Shown piece after piece: positions 23,764 to 33,430 of a stretch of 62,482 bases of DNA (positions are counted from its first letter, which is position 1; each line of letters starts with the position of its first letter). The stretch spans positions 1 to 62,482 of the forward strand of contig JAFXYB010000023.1 in the NCBI GenBank assembly GCA_017541975.1, read 5' to 3'. The position numbers were made by a program, and so were the translations under genes. The notes beneath the pieces are model-generated. The model was given only the letters and a program-made list of their open reading frames with translations, did not search any database and was not told the DNA's origin. The stretch comes from a bacterium. GTDB lineage: Bacteria > Bacillota_I > Bacilli_A > Izemoplasmatales > UBA1188.

Positions 23764-24765
23764 TCACTTGATTGTTTTTATTCTTTCCTCGACTAGATTT
23801 GCGGAAAACACTATTTTCTCGTTTTCAGTTAACGTCTTCAAAAAATCCTCAAAGATATTTATTTGATATCCTTTGTCGATAAAATAATTGGCATAATTCG
23901 GATTGCAGTTATTCACCGAACAAAGATATGAGTACATAGAATATCCCCATCTCTTCTTGTTGTATGTATCTAAAAGAAAGCAATTGAATGCATCCACTAC
24001 TTTCTCTGTTTTATATCTTTGGGAGTAATGCTCATTAATAAATTCCATTATAACTTCCGTATTCAAATTACCAGCCCCACGGCCCATTCCCATTATGCTT
24101 GAATCAATGCATAAATCACGATTCAAATTAAGTGACAAACACATCTCTGCACAACTGAGAGCTTGAAGTTTATTATTGTGTCCATGGTATCCAATTTTTA
24201 TGTTCGGTATTAAATACTTATCAGCCAATTCCATATAGTGTTTTATTTGTGACGATGATTGAGTTCCCCATGTATCAACAACATAAAGCGCGTAAGGTTC
24301 TAATTCGTTTGAGGCTTCAATCATCTCAATAAACTCTTCATCGCTATATTGTTCAACTCTCGATGGCTGAATTGTTATCTTATATCCTTTTTCCTTAACC
24401 TTTTTGCAATACTCAATATGTTCTTTAAGACACCTCTTCCATATGCAAATTCTAATTAAGTCAACCCCTCCCTCAACATAAGGAGATAGATTATTCAGAT
24501 CAAATGGATTGAAAGCCTCAATCATCGCCGAATAAATAACATCTTTTTTTCTCTCGGCTATTAAAGCGTTGATGTTCTCTATACATGAAAAAGCGGTTCT
24601 GCCATTGTCTTGTGTTTCGTTTCTCAAAAACCCAAGTTCTAAAATGTTTACACCAGAATTTTCTAAGTTTGAGATAATGTTTTTTATGTTTGAAAATCCA
24701 AAGTTCCAATCGTTAACGTAACCACCATCTCTCAAAGTGCAATCTAATAAGTAAACATTATTCAC
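23764..24765 (-). CDS. HMGL-type aldolase/Claisen enzyme (DRE-TIM barrel)
   Basis: The 333-aa protein is a DRE-TIM metallolyase-like barrel: LLDCTLRDGGYVNDW (5-19), LELGFLRNET, RICIWKRC, GYKITIQPSR, YVVDTWGT and KIGYHGHNNKLQALS with the His-x-His metal pair. The nearest named groups are 4-hydroxy-2-oxovalerate aldolase and homocitrate/HMG-CoA lyase. The start is GTG at 24765 after TAGGAGGACATATTT. It lies between two TPP enzyme genes with 13-15 bp gaps, so it likely acts in the same pathway, making or cleaving a hydroxy-keto acid. The substrate is not predictable. Confidence 0.82.
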   Translation of the reverse strand: MNNVYLLDCTLRDGGYVNDWNFGFSNIKNIISNLENSGVNILELGFLRNETQDNGRTAFSCIENINALIAERKKDVIYSAMIEAFNPFDLNNLSPYVEGGVDLIRICIWKRCLKEHIEYCKKVKEKGYKITIQPSRVEQYSDEEFIEMIEASNELEPYALYVVDTWGTQSSSQIKHYMELADKYLIPNIKIGYHGHNNKLQALSCAEMCLSLNLNRDLCIDSSIMGMGRGAGNLNTEVIMEFINEHYSQRYKTEKVVDAFNCFLLDTYNKKRWGYSMYSYLCSVNNCNPNYANYFIDKGYQINIFEDFLKTLTENEKIVFSANLVEERIKTIK

Positions 24766-24777
24766 AAATATGTCCTC

Positions 24778-26463
24778 CTAGAGTTTCATCAACTCATCAA
24801 ACAATTCTTTATCCATTTCAGGAAGTTGGTTTTGAATTAGTTCAGTTCTCCCAAAATTTGGAATAAGGTTAGTATCGCCTTTATAACGGATTTCAATAAA
24901 AGCAGGACCCTCTGGCAAATTTGAAACTATATCTACATCGTCAAGAGACTCGATTCTGAAATATGGTAGTTCAAACGCATTGGCGATTTTTTCAAAATCA
25001 GGAGACTCCCATCCGCTTGATTCGGTCGTGAGACTATAATTCCTGTTAAAATTTCTCTCCTGAAATCCTCTAATCATTCCAAGAGCAAAATTATTAAAAC
25101 AAAAAACCTTAATAGGCAGCTTCTCGCGCTTGATTAGCTGGAGTTCTTGGATATTCATCATTAGTCCACCGTCGCCATTAAAGCAATAAACTTCTTTGCC
25201 GGTAGCACAATGAACGCCAATGGAGGCAGGAAGAGAATAGCCCATGGATCCGTGCCCAGCAGACATATATACGCTTTGTCCGTCTAGGTGAGCAGATTGA
25301 GCAAACCAAATTTGGTTCTGACCAACATCTAACGTAATTAAACATTCTTTAGGCAGCAACTCGCTAATTGCTGAATAATATCTGTTGTACTCTTGGTCAT
25401 CATATCCCAAGAGCTTAGACTTAATACGAATACACACTGCATTCCAATCTTCAAAATTATAGTTTAAGTGGCTGATTGCAGAAAGGAATGTTTTGGCGTT
25501 GAGAAAAACACCAAGCTCATCATCAACAACCTTGTTGACTAATTGATATTTATCAACATCTATTCTAATCAAAGTTTTATCTTTGAAATATCTGTCTCTT
25601 TGCAACCCAATCTGTCGAATATCAAGTCTGCTTCCAATCGAAATTACCAGATCAGCTTTACCAAAAACAAAGTTGGCATATCGTTGTCCATTTGTTCCTA
25701 TAAAACCGAAATAGTGTTTACTGTCGAAAGGAAACACATCAAACGCAGGAAGGCTTGACACAACCGGTATATTCCATCTTTGCGCAAGTTGTATTATTTG
25801 TTTTTTTGCATCAGCGATTTTAATGCCGTTCCCAATCAACATGATTGGCCTTTTAGATTTCTTTAATATTGAATCCAGATGGGCAACATCAAATTCGTCA
25901 TCATCCTTCAATTCTACTTCATAACCCTTTAACATAGAAACATCTATTTCTGCTCTTTGTATGTCAGCAGGCAAATCAAGCAAAACGGGGCCAGGATTTC
26001 CATTGAAGGCCTCAAAAACAGCTTTTTCTAAGCACCACCTAATGTCAAAAGGATTATCAACGCGAACAGAATATTTGGTTATGCTTTTGACCATACTGAC
26101 AACATCTGTTTCTTGAAAACCCCGTTGCCTTATTCCTTCTCGATCGTTCAGCGCATAAGTATCTACTTGTCCAGTAATAAACAAAACTGGTATAGAATCA
26201 AAATATGCATTTGCAATACCAGTAACCAAATTCGTCGCGCCTGGGCCTGAAGTGGAGAAAGCGACGCCTAATTTGTTTGAAGCCTGTGCATATCCGCACG
26301 CGGCAAAAGCAGCCCCTTGCTCATTGTAAGTCACATGTGATTTGATGCTTTTAGTTTTCGACAAAGAATCAATCAAATGGCAAATAACTCCACCTGGGTA
26401 TCCAAAAACACGATCAATCTTATGAGCATTTATGAATTGAACTATATAATCTGTTACTTTCAT
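24778..26463 (-). CDS. thiamine-pyrophosphate-dependent enzyme, acetolactate synthase-like (paralogue 1)
   Basis: The 561-aa protein has RVFGYPGGVICHLIDSL, TYNEQGAAFAACGYAQA with the catalytic Glu, FITGQVDTYALNDREGIRQRGFQETD (closest to true acetolactate synthase), a central domain with LIGNGIKIADAK, and a C-terminal TPP motif GDGGLMMNIQELQLI ... FNNFALGM. GAGGTAAATC precedes the ATG. It begins the TPP-aldolase-TPP-cytidylyltransferase block. It probably condenses pyruvate-derived acetaldehyde with a keto compound for the polysaccharide rather than making branched-chain amino acids. Confidence 0.85.
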   Translation of the reverse strand: MKVTDYIVQFINAHKIDRVFGYPGGVICHLIDSLSKTKSIKSHVTYNEQGAAFAACGYAQASNKLGVAFSTSGPGATNLVTGIANAYFDSIPVLFITGQVDTYALNDREGIRQRGFQETDVVSMVKSITKYSVRVDNPFDIRWCLEKAVFEAFNGNPGPVLLDLPADIQRAEIDVSMLKGYEVELKDDDEFDVAHLDSILKKSKRPIMLIGNGIKIADAKKQIIQLAQRWNIPVVSSLPAFDVFPFDSKHYFGFIGTNGQRYANFVFGKADLVISIGSRLDIRQIGLQRDRYFKDKTLIRIDVDKYQLVNKVVDDELGVFLNAKTFLSAISHLNYNFEDWNAVCIRIKSKLLGYDDQEYNRYYSAISELLPKECLITLDVGQNQIWFAQSAHLDGQSVYMSAGHGSMGYSLPASIGVHCATGKEVYCFNGDGGLMMNIQELQLIKREKLPIKVFCFNNFALGMIRGFQERNFNRNYSLTTESSGWESPDFEKIANAFELPYFRIESLDDVDIVSNLPEGPAFIEIRYKGDTNLIPNFGRTELIQNQLPEMDKELFDELMKL

Positions 26464-26496
26464 GATTTACCTCAAATAACCGTTCAGCGCTGAAAA

Positions 26497-27630
26497 CTAA
26501 TGATCATTGACAAGTTCTAATACTTTTTCAACCACTCTTTTCGTGCTTTTTCCATCAGAAAAAGAATGAATATACGGCAAAACTTTTTTTCTTTCAGATG
26601 CATAAAGATCGACGCCATTGCCTATTCTGTCCAGAAAAGCACATAGGTCATTCGAATTAAAAAGTTTTTCGCCGCCTGAGCAAATAAAATCATATTCTTT
26701 TACTAGCCCCGGATTCTTTGAATACTCTTCAATATCTTCCCAAATTAAGCCAATAGGCTTATTGCAAAGAAGATAATCGGAGTAAATTGATGAATAATCA
26801 GTCAATAACGCATCACTAGATCCTATTAATTCATAGGAAGTAAATTGATGATTGGAAAAGAATTCATCATCAATAAATAATATGTTTGAAAAAGAATAAT
26901 GTTTGATATCATCAGTCAGCTGGGCAAAATGTGGCTTAACAATGATTAAAATGGAATTCTCCTTTGCAGCAGCATTAATTTTATTTGATTCCTCTTCATT
27001 CCATAAAAATTGAATAGGCTTAACGGATCCTGTTTTCTGACCACCTTTAAATTTTTTTACTGTCGGGTACCATACCACAAACCGTCTATACTCACCAAAA
27101 ATCAAGGATAGTTTTTTTGGCCTATCGAACAAAATATCCGTCCTAGGAAAACCCAAAGTCAAAATTATAGAAGGATTTACCTTAAGTTGGTCTGCTAATA
27201 TTGGTTTTAAAAACTCACTTGTACCTATTACATAATTAACATAATTTGGTGCATTATAATATGAGCTTGCGTCTTTAAGAGGCGAACCATGGCACAAATA
27301 AATTGTAGTTTGTCCTTTTCGATTGCTTCCAACAAATCTATTGCAACAAATAGTAAGAGAAGCTCTATGATTTAGAAGAAAGTTTTTAAATCTGTGTTGT
27401 TTCACATTAAAATAAATAACGTTTTTGATTTTTGGATATGACAGAGTTGAACACTCAAAACACATCCATATCAATTTGTATTTTTGATTTAAGCCTCTCC
27501 TTATTAATTCGTCAAAAACAGGCTTGGCATTGTCAGATAAATCTGGACAACTTTCAAATAGAATTATTTTTTGGAGTGGCAAAAAAACATCTACCAACCA
27601 AACAAAGATTCTTTTTAATAGTTTAATCAT
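26497..27630 (-). CDS. CDP-glycerol glycerophosphotransferase family protein (TagB/TagF-like)
   Basis: The 377-aa protein has a basic amphipathic N-terminus for membrane association, then the Glyphos_transf family features: LTICCNRFVGSNRKGQTTIYLCHGSPLKD (catalytic His in CHG), LGFPRTDIL, and LLTDYSSIYSDYLLCNKPIGLIWED near the C-terminus. The family transfers glycerol- or ribitol-phosphate from its CDP derivative to a glycan. No tagD or tarI is found except the cytidylyltransferase fusion at the operon end, suggesting that product is the donor. It overlaps the flippase gene by eight bases. Confidence 0.85.
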   Translation of the reverse strand: MIKLLKRIFVWLVDVFLPLQKIILFESCPDLSDNAKPVFDELIRRGLNQKYKLIWMCFECSTLSYPKIKNVIYFNVKQHRFKNFLLNHRASLTICCNRFVGSNRKGQTTIYLCHGSPLKDASSYYNAPNYVNYVIGTSEFLKPILADQLKVNPSIILTLGFPRTDILFDRPKKLSLIFGEYRRFVVWYPTVKKFKGGQKTGSVKPIQFLWNEEESNKINAAAKENSILIIVKPHFAQLTDDIKHYSFSNILFIDDEFFSNHQFTSYELIGSSDALLTDYSSIYSDYLLCNKPIGLIWEDIEEYSKNPGLVKEYDFICSGGEKLFNSNDLCAFLDRIGNGVDLYASERKKVLPYIHSFSDGKSTKRVVEKVLELVNDH

Positions 27631-29212
27631 TGCCTTTCTCTCTATTGAAAAATCTATATAAATACTTCTTTACGATATTGATATTAATAACGGCGCACAC
27701 CAACAAATAAAGAATTACAAAAATAGACCCCTGTATAATAAAAATAAACAAATGAGATTCTATAGTCTCAAATAGTAAACTGGTCATTACAAATACAACA
27801 GCAAAACATAATAACCCAATTAACATATATATTAATAGAGTGGTTATATATTTCCTGACTGGAAGATATATTTTTACTTTATTATAAATATTCATCGCAA
27901 TCCAATGGGAACAAATTGTCGTGACCACTGTGCCACATAAGCAGGCATATATCGCATACTTTGGATCAAAAATGTTTAGACACAAAATTGAAAGCCCAAC
28001 ATTCGCGAGTGCAAGAGTAAAGTATGTCACTGCCCTGAATTTATGTTTGTTTTCAGCTCTTTGAATCTCAATCGAACTATTAAGAGTTAATGGCCCTAAA
28101 CTTAAAATCATAAGGACAGAGCAAACATAGTATGTTTCTATTCTATTATCCCCGATCCACCAGACAACAAAGTCTTTTCCACAAGTTAAAAAACCGAAAG
28201 CCACACAACATAATATAATAGATTGGAGTTTTGATATCTTTAAAAAAACTCTATTTAATGATTCCTGATCATTAGAAGCAACCATCTCGTGAATTGATGG
28301 AGCAAAAACACCAGATACCGCGACGGACATCGTAACCAAATAACCTGCTAATTGCTGAGCCATTTGATATTTTGTAACGTTCTCTGGTGAAGAAAAAAAG
28401 CCAAGAAGAGTCTTGTCAACATTCGTATTAATTTGATCAACAATAGAGTTAAATAAAAGAATGCTTGAAAATATAATGATTGATTTCAATAATGACTTAT
28501 TTTCATTTAACAAAGTTCGAGAAAATGAAATGCCAATTTTTCTATAACAATAAAACGCATTAATTGCAAAAGTAATCAATGTGATTATAATTGTAAAACC
28601 AGCAATAATAACTACGTTTTTAGTAAAATAAGCAATCAAAAAATGTCCAGCAAAATTTAAAACGGTCGTAAAGATTACAAGTATTTTTCCAAATACAAAT
28701 TTTTTCTTGTAATTAATAAAAAGAGTAAAAATGGATGTAGGCATTGTTAACCCAATATTGAATATTGATAGTCCAAACAATAAATACATCATTCGGCTAT
28801 CTTCCCAACTATAAGTGCCAATTCTTATCCTACACATATAAAGAGCCAGCACTATACCCAACCCAACAAAAAGGACAAAAATACCTAAGATCGAAAGAAG
28901 CTTTAGATAAATAGTGTTGATCCTTCCAACTGTTTCATCACCTTCTTGACTGTCTAATGTTGCATATCTTAAAAACGAGGCAGCTAGTGCAGAAGAAACA
29001 ATAGTTAGCCATGATGTTATGGAATTAACAAAGGAATATAGCCCGTAATTATAATCACCAATAAGATTTAAAACCCTATTTGTTATGAAGAGTGAACCAA
29101 TGATGGAAACACCCATTCCGACATATGACAAAACAACACCTAGTTTAATATTCTTTGAGTCACTTAATCCTTTCACTTTTGTACCGCCTAATTTAATTGA
29201 ATGACTAATCAA
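27623..29212 (-). CDS. polysaccharide flippase (Wzx-like, MOP superfamily)
   Basis: The ~529-aa protein is hydrophobic throughout with about 12-14 membrane segments. It shows the Wzx/MATE-like pattern (VVLSYVGMGVSIIGSLFITNRVLNLIGDYNYGLYSF at the N-terminus). It should flip the undecaprenyl-linked repeat unit. Two starts are possible: TTG at 29212 overlapping the gmhA stop, or GTG at 29176, which has AGGCGG at a good distance and may be the real one. Confidence 0.85.
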   Translation of the reverse strand: MISHSIKLGGTKVKGLSDSKNIKLGVVLSYVGMGVSIIGSLFITNRVLNLIGDYNYGLYSFVNSITSWLTIVSSALAASFLRYATLDSQEGDETVGRINTIYLKLLSILGIFVLFVGLGIVLALYMCRIRIGTYSWEDSRMMYLLFGLSIFNIGLTMPTSIFTLFINYKKKFVFGKILVIFTTVLNFAGHFLIAYFTKNVVIIAGFTIIITLITFAINAFYCYRKIGISFSRTLLNENKSLLKSIIIFSSILLFNSIVDQINTNVDKTLLGFFSSPENVTKYQMAQQLAGYLVTMSVAVSGVFAPSIHEMVASNDQESLNRVFLKISKLQSIILCCVAFGFLTCGKDFVVWWIGDNRIETYYVCSVLMILSLGPLTLNSSIEIQRAENKHKFRAVTYFTLALANVGLSILCLNIFDPKYAIYACLCGTVVTTICSHWIAMNIYNKVKIYLPVRKYITTLLIYMLIGLLCFAVVFVMTSLLFETIESHLFIFIIQGSIFVILYLLVCAVININIVKKYLYRFFNREKGND

Positions 29213-29862
29213 TTTTGATAAAAGTTTTCTTCAAGCATCAAACATAAGCAGTGATATATGGGAAGATGCAATTCTTGAATCATAAAAGTTTCAAAAGAAG
29301 GTGCTTTGATGGCAACGTCCGCAGCAACAGCCAGTTCACCGCCTTTTTGCCCAGTAAGCCCAATTACTTTTAAGCCTAATGCACGAGCAACGACTGTGGC
29401 ATTCATAATGTTTTTAGAATTGCCCGATGTTGATATCCCTAATAAAACATCCCCTTCTTTTCCGTAACCATAAACTTGTTGAGCGAAGGTCAAGAGACCG
29501 CCATCTTTAACATCATTTACATATGCGGTGTTCAAACTTTGGTGCTCACATAAAGCAATAGCAGGCAAGCCACCTTGCAATTTTTCGGCGAGCTCTATTC
29601 CACGGACAGAATCAATACTCTTTAGTTTATTTGCAAACTCATCAGAGCACTTCCTTGGAAATTTGAAACCCTTCATCAATTCTCCAACAATGTGTTCTGC
29701 ATCTGCACAGCTTCCACCATTTCCTGCAATTAGGAGTTTGTGGCCTGTTGAGAAGCACTCCTCTAAGATATCATACGCAGCAATAATGGAGTCTTTACAT
29801 TCCGCTAATACAGAATACCTTTCAATTAACAAGTTTATGTGTTTTTGTAGCTTTTCGTTCAT
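29209..29862 (-). CDS. gmhA: phosphoheptose isomerase
   Basis: The 217-aa SIS-domain protein contains AGNGGSCADAEHIVGELMKGF and LGISTSGNSKN, as in GmhA, which converts sedoheptulose 7-phosphate to D-glycero-D-manno-heptose 7-phosphate. It is the first step of a complete GDP-heptose pathway encoded by three adjacent genes. The ribosome binding site is weak and the gene starts four bases after the previous stop. Confidence 0.9.
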   Translation of the reverse strand: MNEKLQKHINLLIERYSVLAECKDSIIAAYDILEECFSTGHKLLIAGNGGSCADAEHIVGELMKGFKFPRKCSDEFANKLKSIDSVRGIELAEKLQGGLPAIALCEHQSLNTAYVNDVKDGGLLTFAQQVYGYGKEGDVLLGISTSGNSKNIMNATVVARALGLKVIGLTGQKGGELAVAADVAIKAPSFETFMIQELHLPIYHCLCLMLEENFYQN

Positions 29863-29865
29863 ATT

Positions 29866-31113
29866 CTAGTTTCTGCTCAATATGCTATTTACGGCATCTA
29901 GCAAATTGACTCCTTCCTGTAATTTTATCGATTTGCATCCGGCATTTTTCCCTGCCAAAACATCGTTATCATCATCGCCTATCATCCATGATAGTGGTAA
30001 GTCGATGTTAAAATCTTTTGCCGCCTTAAGCAACATCCCGGGTTTTGGCTTTCGACATCCGCATTCGATTTTCAATTCTGGCCTTTCTCCTTCATATCCT
30101 TTGTGTGGATGATGAGGGCAATAATAAATTCCATCAATGAATGCGCCTTCTTTGCCAAGAAGCGTCTCCAACTTATTGTGGATTTCATCTAGTTCAGAGA
30201 AAGATACTTCTCCACGAGCAATCACTGGTTGATTTGTCACTATTATCGTGAGATAGCCGGAAGAATTGATTCGCTTAATCGCTTCTGTAACTCCATCTAT
30301 CAATTCAAGCTGTTTTATATCTCTCAGAAAACCAACATATTTATTAATAGTGCCATCCCTATCAAGGAAAATGGCTTTTTGCTTGTTTATCAAATTCTTT
30401 CTTTGAATGATTCCATTTTCACAGTCGCTGCATACGGCATAATATCTATTCGGAGTTCCCATATCTTTTACATACTCAGGCGAATCATAAGCGAACATTT
30501 TTCCCGATCCAGATAGAGGCTTTAGAACTTGCCTATCCAGATCAATCTTTGGTGTATTGATAGAAACATCTAGTACTTTCTTGTTGATGACATGTAATCC
30601 GGCGTTCACCCTGTTTTTATACCATTCGGGTCTTTCATCTTCTTTCAAAAGCCACTTTGTAACAGATTTGTTCTCATCGCAAATTAAAAGACCACTATCA
30701 TAAGGATGCGAATTGGGATGTGTGAACAATGTTACTAGCCCTCCTTTTTCCGTGTGATAGTTAACAAATCTATTAAAGTCAATATTAAACAAAGAGTCGG
30801 CATTCAAAAGAAGGAAATCGTCCGTAAGCTTGTCTTTGATTCTAAATAAAGCGCCTGCGTTGCCAAGTGGTTCCTTTTCAACAAAATAATCAATTTTGAC
30901 GCCAAATTCGCTACCATCCTTGAAATAATCAATGATGGCATTGGCCATGTAACCGACCGTTATGAGAATGTCTGTGAACCCTTGATCTCTCAAACATTCA
31001 ATTTCATGCTGCAAAACTGGTTTGCCACAAATCGGAATCATTGGCTTAGGAATGTCGCTAGCAATCGAAGCAATTCTAGTTCCTATCCCACCAGCCATTA
31101 TTACTGTTTTCAT
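29866..31113 (-). CDS. hddC-gmhB: bifunctional heptose-1-phosphate guanylyltransferase / heptose-bisphosphate phosphatase
   Basis: Residues 1-~230 are a sugar nucleotidyltransferase (VIMAGGIGTRIASIASDIPKP, YFVEKEPLGNAGAL, LLNADSLFNIDF) of the HddC type. Residues ~240-415 are a HAD phosphatase of the GmhB type (IFLDRDGTINKYVGF, IIVTNQP, YYCPHHPHKG, CGCRKPKPGM, MIGDDDNDVLAGKNAG) with the zinc-binding Cys/His loop. HddC and GmhB are usually separate genes, so this is a fusion of two steps. It follows hddA by five bases. Confidence 0.9.
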   Translation of the reverse strand: MKTVIMAGGIGTRIASIASDIPKPMIPICGKPVLQHEIECLRDQGFTDILITVGYMANAIIDYFKDGSEFGVKIDYFVEKEPLGNAGALFRIKDKLTDDFLLLNADSLFNIDFNRFVNYHTEKGGLVTLFTHPNSHPYDSGLLICDENKSVTKWLLKEDERPEWYKNRVNAGLHVINKKVLDVSINTPKIDLDRQVLKPLSGSGKMFAYDSPEYVKDMGTPNRYYAVCSDCENGIIQRKNLINKQKAIFLDRDGTINKYVGFLRDIKQLELIDGVTEAIKRINSSGYLTIIVTNQPVIARGEVSFSELDEIHNKLETLLGKEGAFIDGIYYCPHHPHKGYEGERPELKIECGCRKPKPGMLLKAAKDFNIDLPLSWMIGDDDNDVLAGKNAGCKSIKLQEGVNLLDAVNSILSRN

Positions 31114-31118
31114 TTAAT

Positions 31119-32132
31119 TCACCCTTCTTTACTTGAGACTAAGTCAAATGCTTCCGGCGCGTAATAAATGACTCTTGTCCCGCCGTTTTCAAAGAGAAAA
31201 GGTACCTCCATGAGCTCCGAAAGTTCCATTCTCACAAACTCTTGTTTGTCTTCATTCACATAAAACAGCAAAAAGCCACCACCACCGGCCCCCAAGAGTT
31301 TTCCACCCAAAGCACCAGCTTTTATTCCTCTGTCATATAATCTGTCTATTGAAGTCTTAGATATGTCATTGCCAGTTTGTTTTTTAAGTTGCCACGTCTT
31401 GTCGAGCAATCTGCCAAAATCATCCAAATCTCTAGTTTTGTTTTCAAGTATCTCCTGAGCCTCATCAACCAACGATAGCATACTTGTTAATTGTTGTTGC
31501 TTTTCTTCAATACTTGATTTTGTGCTTTTTTGAATATCGGCTGAAAATCTAGTAAACCCCGTAAAAAAGAGCATTAATCTCTTATTCAAAGCTTTTTTTC
31601 TGTCCGGAGAAATGATAATTGGCGTCACACGATATCCGTTTTTATCAAAATCAATTCTGTTTAGGCCTCCAAAAGATGCTGCTATCTGATCTTGCCAGCC
31701 ACCAGCCTCATCACAAAGAGTTCTTTCTAGATAAATTGCATCGTCGGCAAGTTGTTTTTTAGAAGCATACTTACCTTTTAAACAATAAAAAGCATTTAAA
31801 AGGCCAACAGCGAATGTTGATGAAGTTCCTAATCCTGTTCTTCCTGGTAAGTCCGCATCATACGAAATATATAACTCATGCATATCAAGCATCTTCATCG
31901 CGTTGCGAATCATAGGATGAACAATATCGTCAAGTTTATTTACTCTCTCTGTTTTAGAATACTTAATTTCGGTCGTATAATCAAAAAACCTCGGCAAGTG
32001 ACGCGCGGTGACATATACATACTTATCGAATGTAGTTGATATTACAGCGCCTCTTCTTTCGTTGAAAAACTCCGGCATGTCAGTGCCGCCACCAAAAAAG
32101 GACATTCTAAAAGGGGTTTTTGTGATAATCAT
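31119..32132 (-). CDS. hddA: D-glycero-alpha-D-manno-heptose 7-phosphate kinase
   Basis: The 337-aa GHMP kinase has TPFRMSFFGGGTDMPEFF, GRTGLGTSSTFAVGLLNA (the PxxxGLGSS-type ATP loop) and GKLLGAGGGGFLLFY near the C-terminus. It phosphorylates heptose 7-phosphate at C1 to the alpha-1,7-bisphosphate, feeding the GmhB and HddC domains of the next gene. GGGAGGCC precedes the ATG, which overlaps the polymerase stop. Confidence 0.9.
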   Translation of the reverse strand: MIITKTPFRMSFFGGGTDMPEFFNERRGAVISTTFDKYVYVTARHLPRFFDYTTEIKYSKTERVNKLDDIVHPMIRNAMKMLDMHELYISYDADLPGRTGLGTSSTFAVGLLNAFYCLKGKYASKKQLADDAIYLERTLCDEAGGWQDQIAASFGGLNRIDFDKNGYRVTPIIISPDRKKALNKRLMLFFTGFTRFSADIQKSTKSSIEEKQQQLTSMLSLVDEAQEILENKTRDLDDFGRLLDKTWQLKKQTGNDISKTSIDRLYDRGIKAGALGGKLLGAGGGGFLLFYVNEDKQEFVRMELSELMEVPFLFENGGTRVIYYAPEAFDLVSSKEG

Positions 32133-33430
32133 AAGGCCTCCCTACTATTTACCATCGCTTTGGAATAAGAAAAAGAATGGTATCCATATCTTAAAGCGTT
32201 TTGTTTGCGCAGTCTTGAAATTGATTCATTGGCCGTCGAATAATGCTTCATACATAATACTAAGCCCCAGAATGTAGTTGTCATTCTTATATCTGTAGTA
32301 ATAAATGTTTCGAAAAAGAAACCCAATAAAAGCATTAATAAAACTGCAGCCACCGCTAATTTTGAATACTTATTCCATTCAGTTTTCCTTAAAAAAGTAA
32401 AAACAATCAATAAAAACAATACCACACCAATTATTCCATGTTCTGCCAAAAGAGCTACCCATTGGTTATGACTATTGCCTATATAATATGGAGCATATGT
32501 TATTCGTGATATTCTATACAGAATGAGTCCGCCACCTCCGCCAAACAGGGGGTTATCAAAAAAGACATTTAAGCCCACAGTAGCCAACCGCTTACGTTCT
32601 ATACCACTATAAAAAGTGTCAGAATTTGAAACAAAAACTCTGGATATAAAATTAGATAAAAAACTAGGATACAAGACAGCTATGCCAATCAAAATCACAG
32701 CCCCAAGAATAATCAATTTCAATTTTGTAGATAATTTTTCTTTTAGAATTGCGTAAATCAAAAATAAGGCGGTCAACAAAATTGCACTTCTCGTCTGCAT
32801 AACTATCATGCTTAACAAGAACAAAGCAAGAAACAGGAACAATATCTTTCTTTTTGTTTTCATGGCAGTGATGTAGCAAACTACAAATGACATAAAAACA
32901 AAATCGGCTGATGCGGTAGCGGCTCCAATTGTAGTAAAGCCTCGAGATTCAACTATGCTATTCTGCCAACCAAGCCATTTACCAAAAAGAGAGAGCATAA
33001 AAACCTGCATAGCAACAACGGCTCCAACAACAATCATTGCATACATAAATAGTTGTTTGTATCGCTCGTTTTGAATTGAGAGTACAGATTTAACAAACAA
33101 GATAGGTAAAACAAACACAAGCAGTTCATCGATTGTTTCCCACAATGACAAATCGCTATTGCCCTTTAATTTAGCCAGCGAAGTTAAAAAAGAAAAAAAA
33201 CAAAATAAAACAAGTAAAATAGATAATCTTCTGTCTTTAAAAAGCCGCCTATTGACAAGAGGGATAATAACAAGAAGGATAATCGCGCCAACTATAATAC
33301 TTAATTGAAATCTAGCATTTCCAAGCTCAATTGAATACCGAACATTAATTGAGTTAGGAATACACGTCCAGCATATATAGACAAAGCATAACAAAAGGAA
33401 TTTTATTCTGTCTTTAGCCAATGTCGTCAT
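32129..33430 (-). CDS. O-antigen-ligase-type polysaccharide polymerase (Wzy/WaaL family)
   Basis: The start is set at 33430 (433 aa), ATG after AGGAGAAGATTA; a longer frame to 33481 overlaps the upstream glycosyltransferase more. It has 10-12 membrane segments and a large external loop carrying LFGGGGGLILYRI and YIGNSHNQWVALLAEHG, the Wzy_C/O-antigen ligase signature with its conserved His. It should join repeat units outside the membrane. Confidence 0.85.
   Translation of the reverse strand: MTTLAKDRIKFLLLCFVYICWTCIPNSINVRYSIELGNARFQLSIIVGAIILLVIIPLVNRRLFKDRRLSILLVLFCFFSFLTSLAKLKGNSDLSLWETIDELLVFVLPILFVKSVLSIQNERYKQLFMYAMIVVGAVVAMQVFMLSLFGKWLGWQNSIVESRGFTTIGAATASADFVFMSFVVCYITAMKTKRKILFLFLALFLLSMIVMQTRSAILLTALFLIYAILKEKLSTKLKLIILGAVILIGIAVLYPSFLSNFISRVFVSNSDTFYSGIERKRLATVGLNVFFDNPLFGGGGGLILYRISRITYAPYYIGNSHNQWVALLAEHGIIGVVLFLLIVFTFLRKTEWNKYSKLAVAAVLLMLLLGFFFETFITTDIRMTTTFWGLVLCMKHYSTANESISRLRKQNALRYGYHSFSYSKAMVNSREAL

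Noticed and set aside
22138-26463. Branched-chain amino acid biosynthesis (ilvB, leuA) operon.
   Set aside because: There are no ilvN, ilvC, ilvD or leuBCD genes, and the genes sit within a glycan operon next to a cytidylyltransferase and a phosphopolyol transferase.
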